64,000 bases of DNA. It comes from UBA1858 sp963976865 (GTDB lineage Bacteria > Pseudomonadota > Gammaproteobacteria > UBA4575). How positions within the stretch are numbered: position 1 is the first letter of the stretch; every line of letters starts with the position of its first letter. The stretch spans positions 1-64,000 of the forward strand of contig CAXBLY010000006.1 in the NCBI GenBank assembly GCA_963976865.1, in the 5' to 3' direction. Made by a program: the position numbers and the translations under genes. Below, piece after piece: positions 37,429-45,794 of this stretch. The notes under the pieces are model-generated. The model ran no database searches. It was given only the letters and a program-made list of their open reading frames with translations, and was not told the origin of the DNA.

Positions 37429-37549
37429 GCACATCACATCTCAGCGCTGTTAAATATATTAACGAAAGATGCGTGATCAGCCGCACATAAAGTTATAATT
37501 ATTCTCTGCTATCCTTCATTCGAATCTAATTAATTGAGCGAATGAAGGG

Positions 37550-37873
37550 ATGAATAATTTTGGGCAAGAAGCTCTAGAAGCTATTGATGCAGGTAATAAC
37601 AAGTTGGTTGTTGGATTGCCCTGGTATACAAAAAGGCAATGGCTAGCGACCAAATCATACTGTTCCGACCCAAAGACATTTTTCAACTCATTTAATGAGT
37701 GGAGGTCTGAAGCAGACAAGGCGATTATTGAAATTTCCAACCGTGGTCTGGACGTGAAATTACTGCCTATTTATATCGAGACATTTAGTGGCTGGTGTGC
37801 ATATCATCATATGCAGCCAAACAAATCTGCACGAAGAAAATTTACTAACTATTTAATGAAAAGAGAACGTTAG
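37550..37873 (+). CDS. Hypothetical protein (107 aa)
   Basis: A 107-residue cytosolic protein with many aromatic residues (LPWYTKRQWLATKSYC, SGWCAYHHMQPN) and a basic end. I do not recognise the family. It is followed directly by an intrinsic terminator that includes its stop codon, which supports a real monocistronic gene. Confidence 0.55.
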   Translation: MNNFGQEALEAIDAGNNKLVVGLPWYTKRQWLATKSYCSDPKTFFNSFNEWRSEADKAIIEISNRGLDVKLLPIYIETFSGWCAYHHMQPNKSARRKFTNYLMKRER

Positions 37874-37885
37874 TCGTTCTCTTTT
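37859..37885 (+). terminator. Intrinsic terminator
   Basis: Perfect 11-bp stem AAAAGAGAACG and CGTTCTCTTTT with a 5-nt loop and a T run inside the right arm. It overlaps the stop codon of the 107-aa gene. Confidence 0.8.
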
Positions 37886-38353
37886 CATATTTCACACCTA
37901 TTGCTCTTATCTTTATTGTTCTTATCTTAATAGAACTGCCATATTATTTTCTCTTATTCGAAGTATAAAAACATAAGATTTCACACTTCATATAAGTCCT
38001 GATAGCATTATCCCTACAAATACCAGACCTCTCACCAAGAGGCCGCAAAACCTGCAATAATCTATTGTAGGCTTTTGCATTGCCTACGCAAATCTATTTT
38101 ATCTCTTTCGATTTTCCTCTTCTGCCATATATTTAAGTTTCTATTCTTTCCCCGGATTTTTGTGTCAGCTAATTGTGATAACCGTCACCCTTTTGCTTGT
38201 TTTTGTTCTTTTATTGACGCTACTAAGCTATTGAATGCTCGACAAAAATTTGACCTGATTCACTAAATTAAAAACCTTTAACCCGCTCAGCCAGGAATAA
38301 AGATCACCCATCGCCAATTGGGCTGATATTTTAATGTTTTTAAGTACTATTTT
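37886..38353. other. Non-coding region upstream of the pilus locus with local hairpins
   Basis: No ORF with a ribosome binding site. It contains CCTCT/AGAGG (38028-38042), then two overlapping alternatives: CCTGCAAT/ATTGTAGG (38051-38071) and GTAGGC/GCCTAC (38067-38087). They lie upstream of the predicted promoter, so they may be regulatory DNA or part of another transcript. Confidence 0.35.
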
Positions 38354-38382
38354 TTGACAGTTCAATTTGGAATGACAATAAA
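38354..38382 (+). promoter_or_regulatory. Sigma-70-type promoter of the pilin genes
   Basis: Perfect -35 TTGACA (38354-38359), 17-nt spacer, -10 AATAAA (38377-38382), 46 nt before the first pilin ATG. Confidence 0.55.
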
Positions 38383-38428
38383 CGGTTGATGTTCTTTTTA
38401 AACGGACTTAATTAATACGGAGAATAAG

Positions 38429-38977
38429 ATGAAGAATATTTTAAAAACGACAGCACTAATTACTGGAATGATTGCATCGGGTACGCTCATGGCTGCAACG
38501 GATGGCACTCTGGGAGCAACTTCAACAGGAACTCTGGATATTAGCGTGGATGTTGAAGATTTGGTTCGCATCTCAGGCCTGAGCGATATTCTACTTACCT
38601 TTGATGCAACGGGTACGGGTGATGTTGTAGGCAGCTCAACCGCTTGTGTCTATCGTAATGGTGCCGGAACATATAGCGTCAATGCCACAGGCGACGGTGC
38701 TGCGAGTGCGTTTACTATTCAAAATGCTGCCCCAACTCCAACAGTTATTGGCTATACCGTTGGATGGGATGATGCGGTTACGGGCACTGCTATCGCTGCA
38801 GTAAGTTCCGGTACGGCTTTAACCGGTCAGACAGGTGCCAATACTGTGTCTGATGACTGTAGTGCAGGTGGCGGTGCAAATGCTTTTGTTGAAGTTACCG
38901 TACCAAGAACTTCTCTGGTTGCTGCTCCAGCTGGCACATACAATGGCACATTGACGCTTGAAGTTGCACCTGAATAA
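38429..38977 (+). CDS. Chaperone-usher pilin-like protein 1 (probable major subunit)
   Basis: 182-residue secreted protein with a signal peptide ending LMAAT (about 1-22). The mature part is beta-strand-like, Gly/Thr-rich and acidic, with two cysteines (TACVYRN, DDCSAG) for one disulfide. It has ISVDVEDLVRISGL early and ends GTYNGTLTLEVAPE, a typical C-terminal pilin strand. The pattern recurs in the next three genes, and a chaperone and usher are encoded opposite. A good GGAG ribosome binding site and a nearby promoter suggest high expression. Confidence 0.72.
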   Translation: MKNILKTTALITGMIASGTLMAATDGTLGATSTGTLDISVDVEDLVRISGLSDILLTFDATGTGDVVGSSTACVYRNGAGTYSVNATGDGAASAFTIQNAAPTPTVIGYTVGWDDAVTGTAIAAVSSGTALTGQTGANTVSDDCSAGGGANAFVEVTVPRTSLVAAPAGTYNGTLTLEVAPE

Positions 38978-39098
38978 GTAACCAATTACGGGAAATCAAA
39001 ATTGTGTGTCGATAATCAAGGAATATTATCGACACATTTGATTTGTAATACTCTGGATTGATTATCTCGTAACTTAAAAACAACCTGGATGTTGTCAC

Positions 39099-39680
39099 AT
39101 GCGTTTAGCTATATTTGCTTTTTGTTTCTTGTCAATCTTGAGTAACAATGTCTTGGCTGCTACCGCGGGCAATCGTGATATAACATCAGCAGGATCACTG
39201 GATATCACTGTCGTCAATAATGAATTCGCCCTGATTTTTGGTCTTGATGATGTTGACTTGGGAACATGGAGCGGTGTGGGTGATATGTCTTCTGACGAGG
39301 ATATTTGCGTTGCAGTCTCATCGACCACTCCTACATTTCTGGGACAGCCTCGTAATTACCGTTTGCGAGCGACAGGTGATGGCTCAGCGGGAAATCCAAA
39401 TGACTTTACCTTAACCAATGGTGTTGAGGAAATTCATTATCGAGTATTTTTAACGGACATTAATGGTCAAATAGAAATGCTGCCCGGTAATATCAATAGT
39501 GGCAGGCAATTTATTGGTAACGCTGGTTATAATGCCAATATCGTCGCGTTCTTTGGTGGCTCGGCTAATCCCTGCGGTAATCCTAATGCAACAATTTCCA
39601 TCCTGGTAGAAGAGGCTGAATTAGCTTCTGGCGGCGGCACTCATACAGGAACACTCACTCTGGAACTTTCAGCAGAATAG
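39099..39680 (+). CDS. Chaperone-usher pilin-like protein 2
   Basis: 193-residue secreted protein, signal peptide about 1-21 (ending VLAAT). It repeats the pattern of its neighbour: DITSAGSLDITVVN, DDVDLGTWSGVGDM, EDICVAVSS and NPCGNP (cysteine pair), YRLRATGDGSAGNPNDFTL, ending GTHTGTLTLELSAE. Likely a structural subunit of the same pilus, paralogous to pilin 1. Confidence 0.7.
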   Translation: MRLAIFAFCFLSILSNNVLAATAGNRDITSAGSLDITVVNNEFALIFGLDDVDLGTWSGVGDMSSDEDICVAVSSTTPTFLGQPRNYRLRATGDGSAGNPNDFTLTNGVEEIHYRVFLTDINGQIEMLPGNINSGRQFIGNAGYNANIVAFFGGSANPCGNPNATISILVEEAELASGGGTHTGTLTLELSAE

Positions 39681-39734
39681 TCACATCGCTTCATCTTGTA
39701 GTATATTCAATTATATTGAATATTGACTGATCAT

Positions 39735-40214
39735 ATGCTGATGAAGCATCTCTCATTGATAAGATACGTGATGTTAAGCCTGTTTGTGCTTAATTCCTCA
39801 GTTGTATTTCCCGATATCCTGATTTCCAAGCTGGATGATGTCAGTCTTTCCACTAATGCCAATGTGGGCAGAGATCTCATTATTACAGAACAGCTCTGTA
39901 TCGCCAGCAATCCTGTCAGTGTTTATGGAATAACTGCGTTGGGTAGCGGTGACAACGGTGAGTTTGTTATTACAAATGGCCCCTATGAGATGGAGTACAA
40001 GATGTCGTACCGGGATCGCCGTTCAAGAGGAGGGTTCACCGACCTCACACCTGGAGTTCCTGTCAGTGGATTCCTCGCCAGACCTTTAAGAAATAATAGA
40101 GCCTGTCAGGGAAATGCAGGCAGATTACGAATTATCATCGAGAAAAATTCACTGAATAGGGCAGTAGCAGGCTTGTATCGAGGAGTCATTCAACTGTCTG
40201 TGGTACCGGAATAG
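39735..40214 (+). CDS. Chaperone-usher pilin-like protein 3
   Basis: About 159 residues from the ATG at 39735 (other in-frame starts: TTG 39723, ATG 39741; none has a clear ribosome binding site). Signal peptide (MLMKHLSLIRYVMLSLFVL). Cysteine pair in EQLCIAS and NRACQGN, a TALGSGDNGEFVITNG segment matching the other subunits, and the C-terminal YRGVIQLSVVPE. Probably a minor subunit. Confidence 0.62.
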   Translation: MLMKHLSLIRYVMLSLFVLNSSVVFPDILISKLDDVSLSTNANVGRDLIITEQLCIASNPVSVYGITALGSGDNGEFVITNGPYEMEYKMSYRDRRSRGGFTDLTPGVPVSGFLARPLRNNRACQGNAGRLRIIIEKNSLNRAVAGLYRGVIQLSVVPE

Positions 40215-40371
40215 ACAACGATTTTCCAACATTGAGTTAAAGCTTACTTTTCCATCTATCGTTCATTTACTACCTTCTGTTATTATATCTCTGACTTATC
40301 ACTAGAGAAACACAATGCGCCGGCCGATAGCTCATGCGCATTAAAATAATAATAATATCAGGAAGGTCATC

Positions 40372-40827
40372 TTGGAGGATGTCAGTCAGCTAAACCGGTA
40401 TCTAATGAGGTACTGGCAAGTGGTCATGTTTGTATTATGGTTATCTCTGCCAAGTCTATATGCCGCTACACAAGGTTCCATTGGGGATAACAACTCACGT
40501 GGCAGTATTTCTATTACTCTGGAAATACCACAGACGACACATATCAGCGCAGAATTCAGTCGCTACCCGGCATCTGACCACACACAACTCTGTTTGCATG
40601 TAACAGACATACAGAATCAAAGCCCGATCCGCTTTCTTACGGTGGCGGGTCTGGATGGAGACATTTCTGCACACTCCAATGCTGGCGTGAATGCCTATGA
40701 ACGATCCGCACGTGTCATTAGGTCTAACAATTCAGATTCAAACTCATGCAGCTATCAGTCAAGTATTAAACAAACTGTACATGCAGATGGGCAACAAACA
40801 ATGTTGTTAATGGTTATTGCTGAATAA
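40372..40827 (+). CDS. Chaperone-usher pilin-like protein 4 (divergent)
   Basis: 151 residues from a TTG start with AGGAAGG before it. Signal-like segment (VVMFVLWLSLPSLYAAT), then TQGSIGDNNSRGSISITLEI, cysteines in TQLCLHV and SNSCSYQ, and an end MLLMVIAE that lacks the GxYxGxLTL strand of the others. It may be a tip or terminator subunit (inference). Its stop lies 28 bp from the convergent usher stop. Confidence 0.55.
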   Translation: MEDVSQLNRYLMRYWQVVMFVLWLSLPSLYAATQGSIGDNNSRGSISITLEIPQTTHISAEFSRYPASDHTQLCLHVTDIQNQSPIRFLTVAGLDGDISAHSNAGVNAYERSARVIRSNNSDSNSCSYQSSIKQTVHADGQQTMLLMVIAE

Positions 40828-40855
40828 TAAAAAGGCGCATACAGCACTTCACAGT

Positions 40856-43336
40856 TTATTTACAGATCAATTCATCGAAAACGTGGACGTCTTCATGTCC
40901 ATTAATATTTCCCAGATCAACTCTACAAATCCCGCCGTCCTTCATTTCCAGAGTGAGGTGATCAGTTAAACCTGATTCAATCTGGAACCAGCCACGTTCA
41001 TCTGTACCTGAAAACGTGCCCACATTTTGAATCTTTGCATGTTTGACAGGAATGCCATGAATATCATTCACTTGCCCAATCAACACCAGGACACGGTCCA
41101 CATGCCAGTTAAGTGTATTGACATTACCAGGGTATAGCGTCACTTCACGTGGCGCTTCATCAAACTTCAAAAATGCGTCTGACCTTGACTGTAGGCGTAC
41201 ATCATATGTCTCATAAGGACTCAGGGGGATAATAGTGGTTGTTCCTACGTTAGCGAATCCTGCGGACTGTCTATCTATAAAGACTTCAAAAACTTCACCT
41301 TTTGTCTGGCCATCAAGGTCTATAATGATTGCACTGTCATTACGCTGTGCGCCGCCAAGCGAAGTAGTACTGAAATCACTGGCGAAGCTTAATTGACTTT
41401 TTACCGAGTAACCAAATGTAGTTTCCTGATGATTGTCAGTCCTGTTCAATTCTATTTCGTTATAACCGTATCGTGATTCAGAAGACAGGTTAACACCCGC
41501 TGTATTAAAATCTCTTTCCCTGACATGAAATAGCCGTGACTGAATTCTGCCAAATTCGGGATCGCGTCTTGTGTGTTGCCAACTCGCATTACTGGTTAGA
41601 TCGTTGTCACGTGAATTGTTAACTTCTGAGGTTTGCGCACCACTAGTTAATCTAAATATGTTATTTTTCTTTCTAAAGCTGAATTCCAGTCTGGCGCCAA
41701 CCAGATAGTCACTTGTATCCTTGCTTGCAGATAGATCCCAGTCCAGCTGGTAATGACTTTTTCGAATTAACTGTTTGCGGTAATTTACCGAGAAAGTTTC
41801 AGATTTTTCTGTGTTTCCCAGGTCCAGGTGTCGATATCGCCAAAATATACGTCCTCCAAATAACTCATGGACCAGACTTGCAGTTGCTTGTGTAGAGTCA
41901 TTTGTTATCAGATCAAATTCATCCGCATCAGAAACATCTTCATCCCCAAGACTCACATGCCTGTAATCCATATTAAGAGAAAAATAATTGTTAGTGTAAT
42001 TCTCTCTTAATGAAATAGCCCAGTCACTTTCAGATGTCCCCATGACATTCACCTGACTTTGCAGACCTGAGCCTACATGAACAATTCCTGTTTGCAGCAT
42101 GGTTTGCTTGCCTGCATTAAGAAATTCACCTTCAAATGCCATGCTTTCAGAGATGCGAACTGCACCGCCAATATGGACGATGGAATTGTTTGATGTTTTT
42201 GGCAATACTGTATTTTGTTCAAACTCGTTAATTTTACCCGCTTCGGCATAAATTATTGGTTCATTTATTGGTGGCAATAAAGAATTTCTGACAAAGAAAT
42301 ATTCCTCAGTACGTTCCGATCCATTTTCTTCACGTATTCGAATTGATATTTGATATGCCCCATCAGGGAACCGCGAAGTATCTAATTGACGATTTCCCGC
42401 ATCGTAAAAGCGCGCATCTATTAATCGGTTACTGCGAAACACTTCAACTCGACTACGCATATTCAGGAAAATAAATATATCTGTACCACTTGATGTTTCC
42501 AGATCAGTACGCGTATTAAATGATGTTTGAACCCGAAAACCAGTTATATCAACCTGTGAGAAAAAATTTGTAGACCGGGATTCACTTTCGAATACACCTG
42601 TTTCCGCTTCCCATCCCTGATAGTCTTTTTGCAGTGAAACTTCATCAACAACGTAGTCTTCATTATCAGTGTAGTTTGACTGGGCGAGTAGTCTGGTATC
42701 TCCAAAAGATACAATACTATTGGTTTGTGCATTAAACCTGTCTTCAATAGCATCCGTACCAGATAAGTTCAAACTGAAATTATGAATTGTAGAAAAGCTT
42801 TCCTGTGCAGCAGGTAAATACTTTGATGATTCGACATATTGTACCTGCAGAAATCTTTCATTGATAAACAAGTCGACTCTAAACTTGCCTTCGTCAAAAA
42901 TAATCCCGGCGATATTAGGCCTCAAAACTCCGCAATCAATATTGCTGGTTTGCACTAAACATAATTCTTTAGCATTGGTATTAAGTGAACCTGTAATATT
43001 TTCCAGGATGTATTGCCTATCCAGCAAATCATCAATGTAATTTATAACTATTTCTGGCTGATGAAATTGCAAAGTCTCAAAATCATATGTGGCATTTGCA
43101 GATACTAAATATCTTCCCTGGTAATAAACATCGACCTGATTTACCTGAGGGCCCGCTAAATCTTCAAAGCCCAAAGGAACACTGTCAGACACCTGAATGA
43201 ATTCTTCTGTTTCTTTTTTGACAACATCGCTTGCAAATATACTGGTTGAAAATATTAGTGCGCATACAAAGATCACCCGAAGGATATAGTTCAACTTCGG
43301 GTGATCGTATTTTTGTATCTTGTGTTGTGTAGTCAC
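40856..43336 (-). CDS. Outer-membrane usher (CS1/TcfC-like) of a chaperone-usher pilus
   Basis: 826-residue predicted outer-membrane usher. Signal anchor at 18-36, then periplasmic N-domain (VPLGFEDLAGPQVNQVDVYYQGRYL, split by conserved positions), a long beta-barrel region with alternating aromatic strands (FFSQVDITGFRVQTSFNTR, RSRVEVFRSNRLIDARFYDAG), and C-terminal carboxypeptidase-like plug (LIGQVNDIHGIPVKHAKIQN, ending with a Cys pair). Length and layout fit the alpha/CS1-type usher family rather than FimD. It translocates pilin subunits handed over by the chaperone. Confidence 0.78.
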   Translation of the reverse strand: MTTQHKIQKYDHPKLNYILRVIFVCALIFSTSIFASDVVKKETEEFIQVSDSVPLGFEDLAGPQVNQVDVYYQGRYLVSANATYDFETLQFHQPEIVINYIDDLLDRQYILENITGSLNTNAKELCLVQTSNIDCGVLRPNIAGIIFDEGKFRVDLFINERFLQVQYVESSKYLPAAQESFSTIHNFSLNLSGTDAIEDRFNAQTNSIVSFGDTRLLAQSNYTDNEDYVVDEVSLQKDYQGWEAETGVFESESRSTNFFSQVDITGFRVQTSFNTRTDLETSSGTDIFIFLNMRSRVEVFRSNRLIDARFYDAGNRQLDTSRFPDGAYQISIRIREENGSERTEEYFFVRNSLLPPINEPIIYAEAGKINEFEQNTVLPKTSNNSIVHIGGAVRISESMAFEGEFLNAGKQTMLQTGIVHVGSGLQSQVNVMGTSESDWAISLRENYTNNYFSLNMDYRHVSLGDEDVSDADEFDLITNDSTQATASLVHELFGGRIFWRYRHLDLGNTEKSETFSVNYRKQLIRKSHYQLDWDLSASKDTSDYLVGARLEFSFRKKNNIFRLTSGAQTSEVNNSRDNDLTSNASWQHTRRDPEFGRIQSRLFHVRERDFNTAGVNLSSESRYGYNEIELNRTDNHQETTFGYSVKSQLSFASDFSTTSLGGAQRNDSAIIIDLDGQTKGEVFEVFIDRQSAGFANVGTTTIIPLSPYETYDVRLQSRSDAFLKFDEAPREVTLYPGNVNTLNWHVDRVLVLIGQVNDIHGIPVKHAKIQNVGTFSGTDERGWFQIESGLTDHLTLEMKDGGICRVDLGNINGHEDVHVFDELICK

Positions 43337-43356
43337 TCCCTGACTATCTTCTGAAT

Positions 43357-44046
43357 TTATTCGAAGATTCGAACAGAATGTTCTTTTCCGCGACTAAGAA
43401 AATATGTCACGGGCTGATCTTTGGTTAACTCAACACTCCATGTATTGCCTGGGTATAAGCGTTTACCAGGATAATGTTCACAAAGATTCTCGTCAGCAAC
43501 CTCGGGAGGGCACTGTGTCCCTTTCCTAAGCAGGACATTTTGATTTCCCTTATTGCTCACTGTTAACTGATTATTCGTGCGTTTGTGTGTGAGTTGAAAA
43601 TGACCCTGAACAGGATGAACAATCACTAAAACTTCATACCCGATGAGTATTTTGACGCCACTTTTTTTAGCGCTAAGATCACCTACAACCGGAGTGATAC
43701 TGACGCGGTAAACCTTTTCCACTTCAGGATTTGGACTCAGGTTAACGAACCTTAACAACTTCCTGCCATTAGGTGGAACGACCAGTTTATTAGGCGACAC
43801 AAGTAATCCAGCTTCTTTGGGGTTATCAAATACCTCCCGGGATTGATCTTCGCTGCCCGGGTTATGCACAATTTTAGGCGTCACCTGAATGTATAATGGG
43901 TCTGATCCGGCATTCTGAATTTCCAGATCTTCACGATTGGGCTGCCCGGGCTCAAAATAAATAATCGATTTGTTCAGTATCATGTCAGCACTGGAAATGC
44001 CGGGAAGTACCAGAACCAATAAAAACAGGAGAGATTTAATATTCAT
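43357..44046 (-). CDS. Periplasmic pilus chaperone (PapD-like)
   Basis: 229-residue secreted protein, signal peptide about 1-20 (ending ISSAD). Two immunoglobulin-like domains: LNKSIIYFEPGQPNREDLEIQNAG, GLLVSPNKLVVPPNGRKLLRFV (the conserved RxLxR-type G1 strand), then VYRVSITPVVGDL. A second domain carries VSNKGNQNVLLRKGTQCP. It would fold pilins by donor-strand complementation. It is 20 bp upstream of the usher gene, so they form an operon. Confidence 0.8.
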   Translation of the reverse strand: MNIKSLLFLLVLVLPGISSADMILNKSIIYFEPGQPNREDLEIQNAGSDPLYIQVTPKIVHNPGSEDQSREVFDNPKEAGLLVSPNKLVVPPNGRKLLRFVNLSPNPEVEKVYRVSITPVVGDLSAKKSGVKILIGYEVLVIVHPVQGHFQLTHKRTNNQLTVSNKGNQNVLLRKGTQCPPEVADENLCEHYPGKRLYPGNTWSVELTKDQPVTYFLSRGKEHSVRIFE

Positions 44047-44239
44047 AAAATTATCTTTTGTGATGGTGCCGCAATGAATGAGATTATCCGTATTAATACT
44101 TTAGTATTAATCTATAACTTTATGAATTATAAAGAATTTAATATGTATTAACTGAATTTTGACGGCATTTTAGCGGGCGATTAAACACATTCGTCGGGCA
44201 AAGATTTCAAGCTGAATATTGCTGCACTGGCATGACTTT

Positions 44240-44525
44240 TTGACTTGAATACTATTACTGTAAATACTTAGCATTCTTACTGAAATGATTAAAAAACCTT
44301 GTGAATTAGGGATAAAGGTATGCTAATGTGTTGCTTCAGATATCTTCGCTAAACTAGCTAACTTACTGAAGCTGCAGTGGAGACTATTTAAAAGATTAGA
44401 TATGCCGTACGCACGGAAAATTGGCAACCCTTTCTCCTCTAGTTGGGTATAAAATACAATAAATTGTCAACGTCCCAGCGTACAATTGGCAGATTGCAAA
44501 CCCGTCTTAATGGCGGGTTTTTATT
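44240..44525 (+). ncRNA. Candidate non-coding RNA ending in an intrinsic terminator
   Basis: A promoter-like pair (TTGACT at 44240-44245, 17 nt, AATACT at 44263-44268) is followed by about 255 bp without a plausible ORF. The stretch contains hairpins GCTTCAG/CTGAAGC (44333-44372) and AATTGT/ACAATT (44462-44487). It ends in an intrinsic terminator. It resembles an independently transcribed small RNA, possibly a leader for the gene at 44566. No known RNA family is recognised. Confidence 0.4.
44498..44524 (+). terminator. Intrinsic terminator
   Basis: Stem AAACCCG and CGGGTTT with a 9-nt loop, followed by a T-rich tract. No CDS ends upstream on this strand, which is why I infer a non-coding transcript. 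Confidence 0.75.
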
Positions 44526-44565
44526 TTATTATTCAATAAGTTAAGATATTAAGTTCAAGTTAATT

Positions 44566-44952
44566 GTGATATCAAAATCCCGGCAAGTTACGAACACGTT
44601 ATCTATATTCATTTTTGTCCTTTTTTCTTTTACCTGGGTAACCCCACCTGGCCATGCTGCGGACGATACCGGCCAGTATCTGACGATGGGCCTCGGAAAT
44701 CTCAGCTGCAAATCATTTCTAAGTGAAGATGAAGAGGGCGCGGCCTATTATTTAAGCTGGCTGGCAGGTTATATGACGGCCTATAACTATCTCGCAGAAG
44801 ACACTTATTCCATCATGGGCAAAACAAAAACGATCGAACAGATAGAATCCTGGTTACATGATTACTGCACGGTTAATGGTAATGAAACATTTGAAAGTGC
44901 AATTCGTAACCTGCTGAGAAATCTGAAATATTTCAGGATTAAGCAAAAATAA
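44566..44952 (+). CDS. Small secreted HdeA/Rap1a-like protein
   Basis: 128 residues from a GTG start; signal peptide about 1-31 (LSIFIFVLFSFTWV, cleavage after HAA). The mature part has two Cys (NLSCKSFL, LHDYCTVN) and the pattern AYYLSWLAGYMTAYNYLAED then IESWLHDYC, similar to the HdeA/Rap1a fold of small periplasmic alpha-helical proteins. Possible acid-stress chaperone or immunity-type function. No clear ribosome binding site. Confidence 0.55.
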   Translation: MISKSRQVTNTLSIFIFVLFSFTWVTPPGHAADDTGQYLTMGLGNLSCKSFLSEDEEGAAYYLSWLAGYMTAYNYLAEDTYSIMGKTKTIEQIESWLHDYCTVNGNETFESAIRNLLRNLKYFRIKQK

Positions 44953-44990
44953 TACCCCAGTAATTATGACTACTGGAAATAGGCAATTAT

Positions 44991-44999
44991 TGCTATAGT
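44991..44999 (+). promoter_or_regulatory. Extended -10 promoter element of fur
   Basis: TG, one base, TATAGT at 44991-44999, 30 nt before the fur ATG. No clear Fur-box palindrome is visible. Confidence 0.4.
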
Positions 45000-45029
45000 T
45001 TCGTTACTTCTTCAATCACAGTTAAACAC

Positions 45030-45449
45030 ATGGAAAATCAGGATTTACGCAAAGCGGGTTTAAAAGTAACGCTCCCCAGAATGAAAATCCTGGAGATTCT
45101 TGAACAATCCACCAAGCAACATTTAAGCGCTGAAGATATTTACCGTGTCCTGCTGGATTCTGATGAAGAAATAGGGCTGGCGACAATATACAGGGTCCTT
45201 ACCCAGTTTGAGGGTGCTGGCCTTGTTATGCGTCATCACTTCGAAGGTGGGCAAGCCGTTTTCGAACTGGATCGAGGTAAACACCATGATCACCTCATTT
45301 GTATAAAATGCGGCAAAATTGTCGAATTTGTAAACAGCTCAATTGAGGAGCAACAAAAGAAAATTGCTGAAGATGCCGGCTTTAAAATCACCGATCATTC
45401 GTTAATTATCTATGGCGAGTGTAATACTGATGAGTGCGAAAATTCCTAG
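45030..45449 (+). CDS. fur: Ferric uptake regulator Fur
   Basis: 139-residue metal-dependent repressor. Winged-helix domain QDLRKAGLKVTLPRMKILEILE, ATIYRVLTQFEGAGLV. Metal-binding and dimer domain with HHDHLICIKCGKIVEF (CxxC zinc) and a second cysteine pair in GECNTDEC. All classical Fur residues (HHDH, HxxxxH-type) are present. It represses iron uptake genes when iron is sufficient. Confidence 0.95.
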   Translation: MENQDLRKAGLKVTLPRMKILEILEQSTKQHLSAEDIYRVLLDSDEEIGLATIYRVLTQFEGAGLVMRHHFEGGQAVFELDRGKHHDHLICIKCGKIVEFVNSSIEEQQKKIAEDAGFKITDHSLIIYGECNTDECENS

Positions 45450-45794
45450 GCACTGCGTTCACTAAGCTTCAACCTTCCTGTCCCTGGTTTTCATCGAAAA
45501 TGCCTCGTTAAGATCCCGCTTTTTGATTGATATCACATTCTGCGCCCCGCGACTTCTATAATATTGATATATAACATTAAGTTATATTTTTTATAGATAT
45601 AATTTACCAGCAATGGGTTTTGCTTATTGTTCAGCTAAATTCATTTATATTTTTATTAATTACTTTGTTTTGTGAATTATCTTCTAAAAATGATTTTTCT
45701 CACCATTACAATGCACAGGTATAACTCGATTAATAAAAAAAGCTGACTGGCACTTAAACACGTCAATTTTCACATAAAGAAGAGAAACCATTGT
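45450..45794. other. Intergenic region without a recognised gene
   Basis: 345-bp spacer between fur and the AAA-FHA gene. AT-rich towards its 3' end. No ORF or strong hairpin seen. Confidence 0.45.

Noticed and set aside
38028..38087. c-di-GMP-I riboswitch
   Set aside because: Only one junction segment resembles the consensus. The opening GGCAAACC-type strand and closing GGUUGCC-type strand are missing, and the predicted promoter lies downstream.
44957..44976. CCAGTA/TACTGG hairpin after the HdeA-like gene as terminator
   Set aside because: No T tract follows, and it lies just ahead of the fur promoter.
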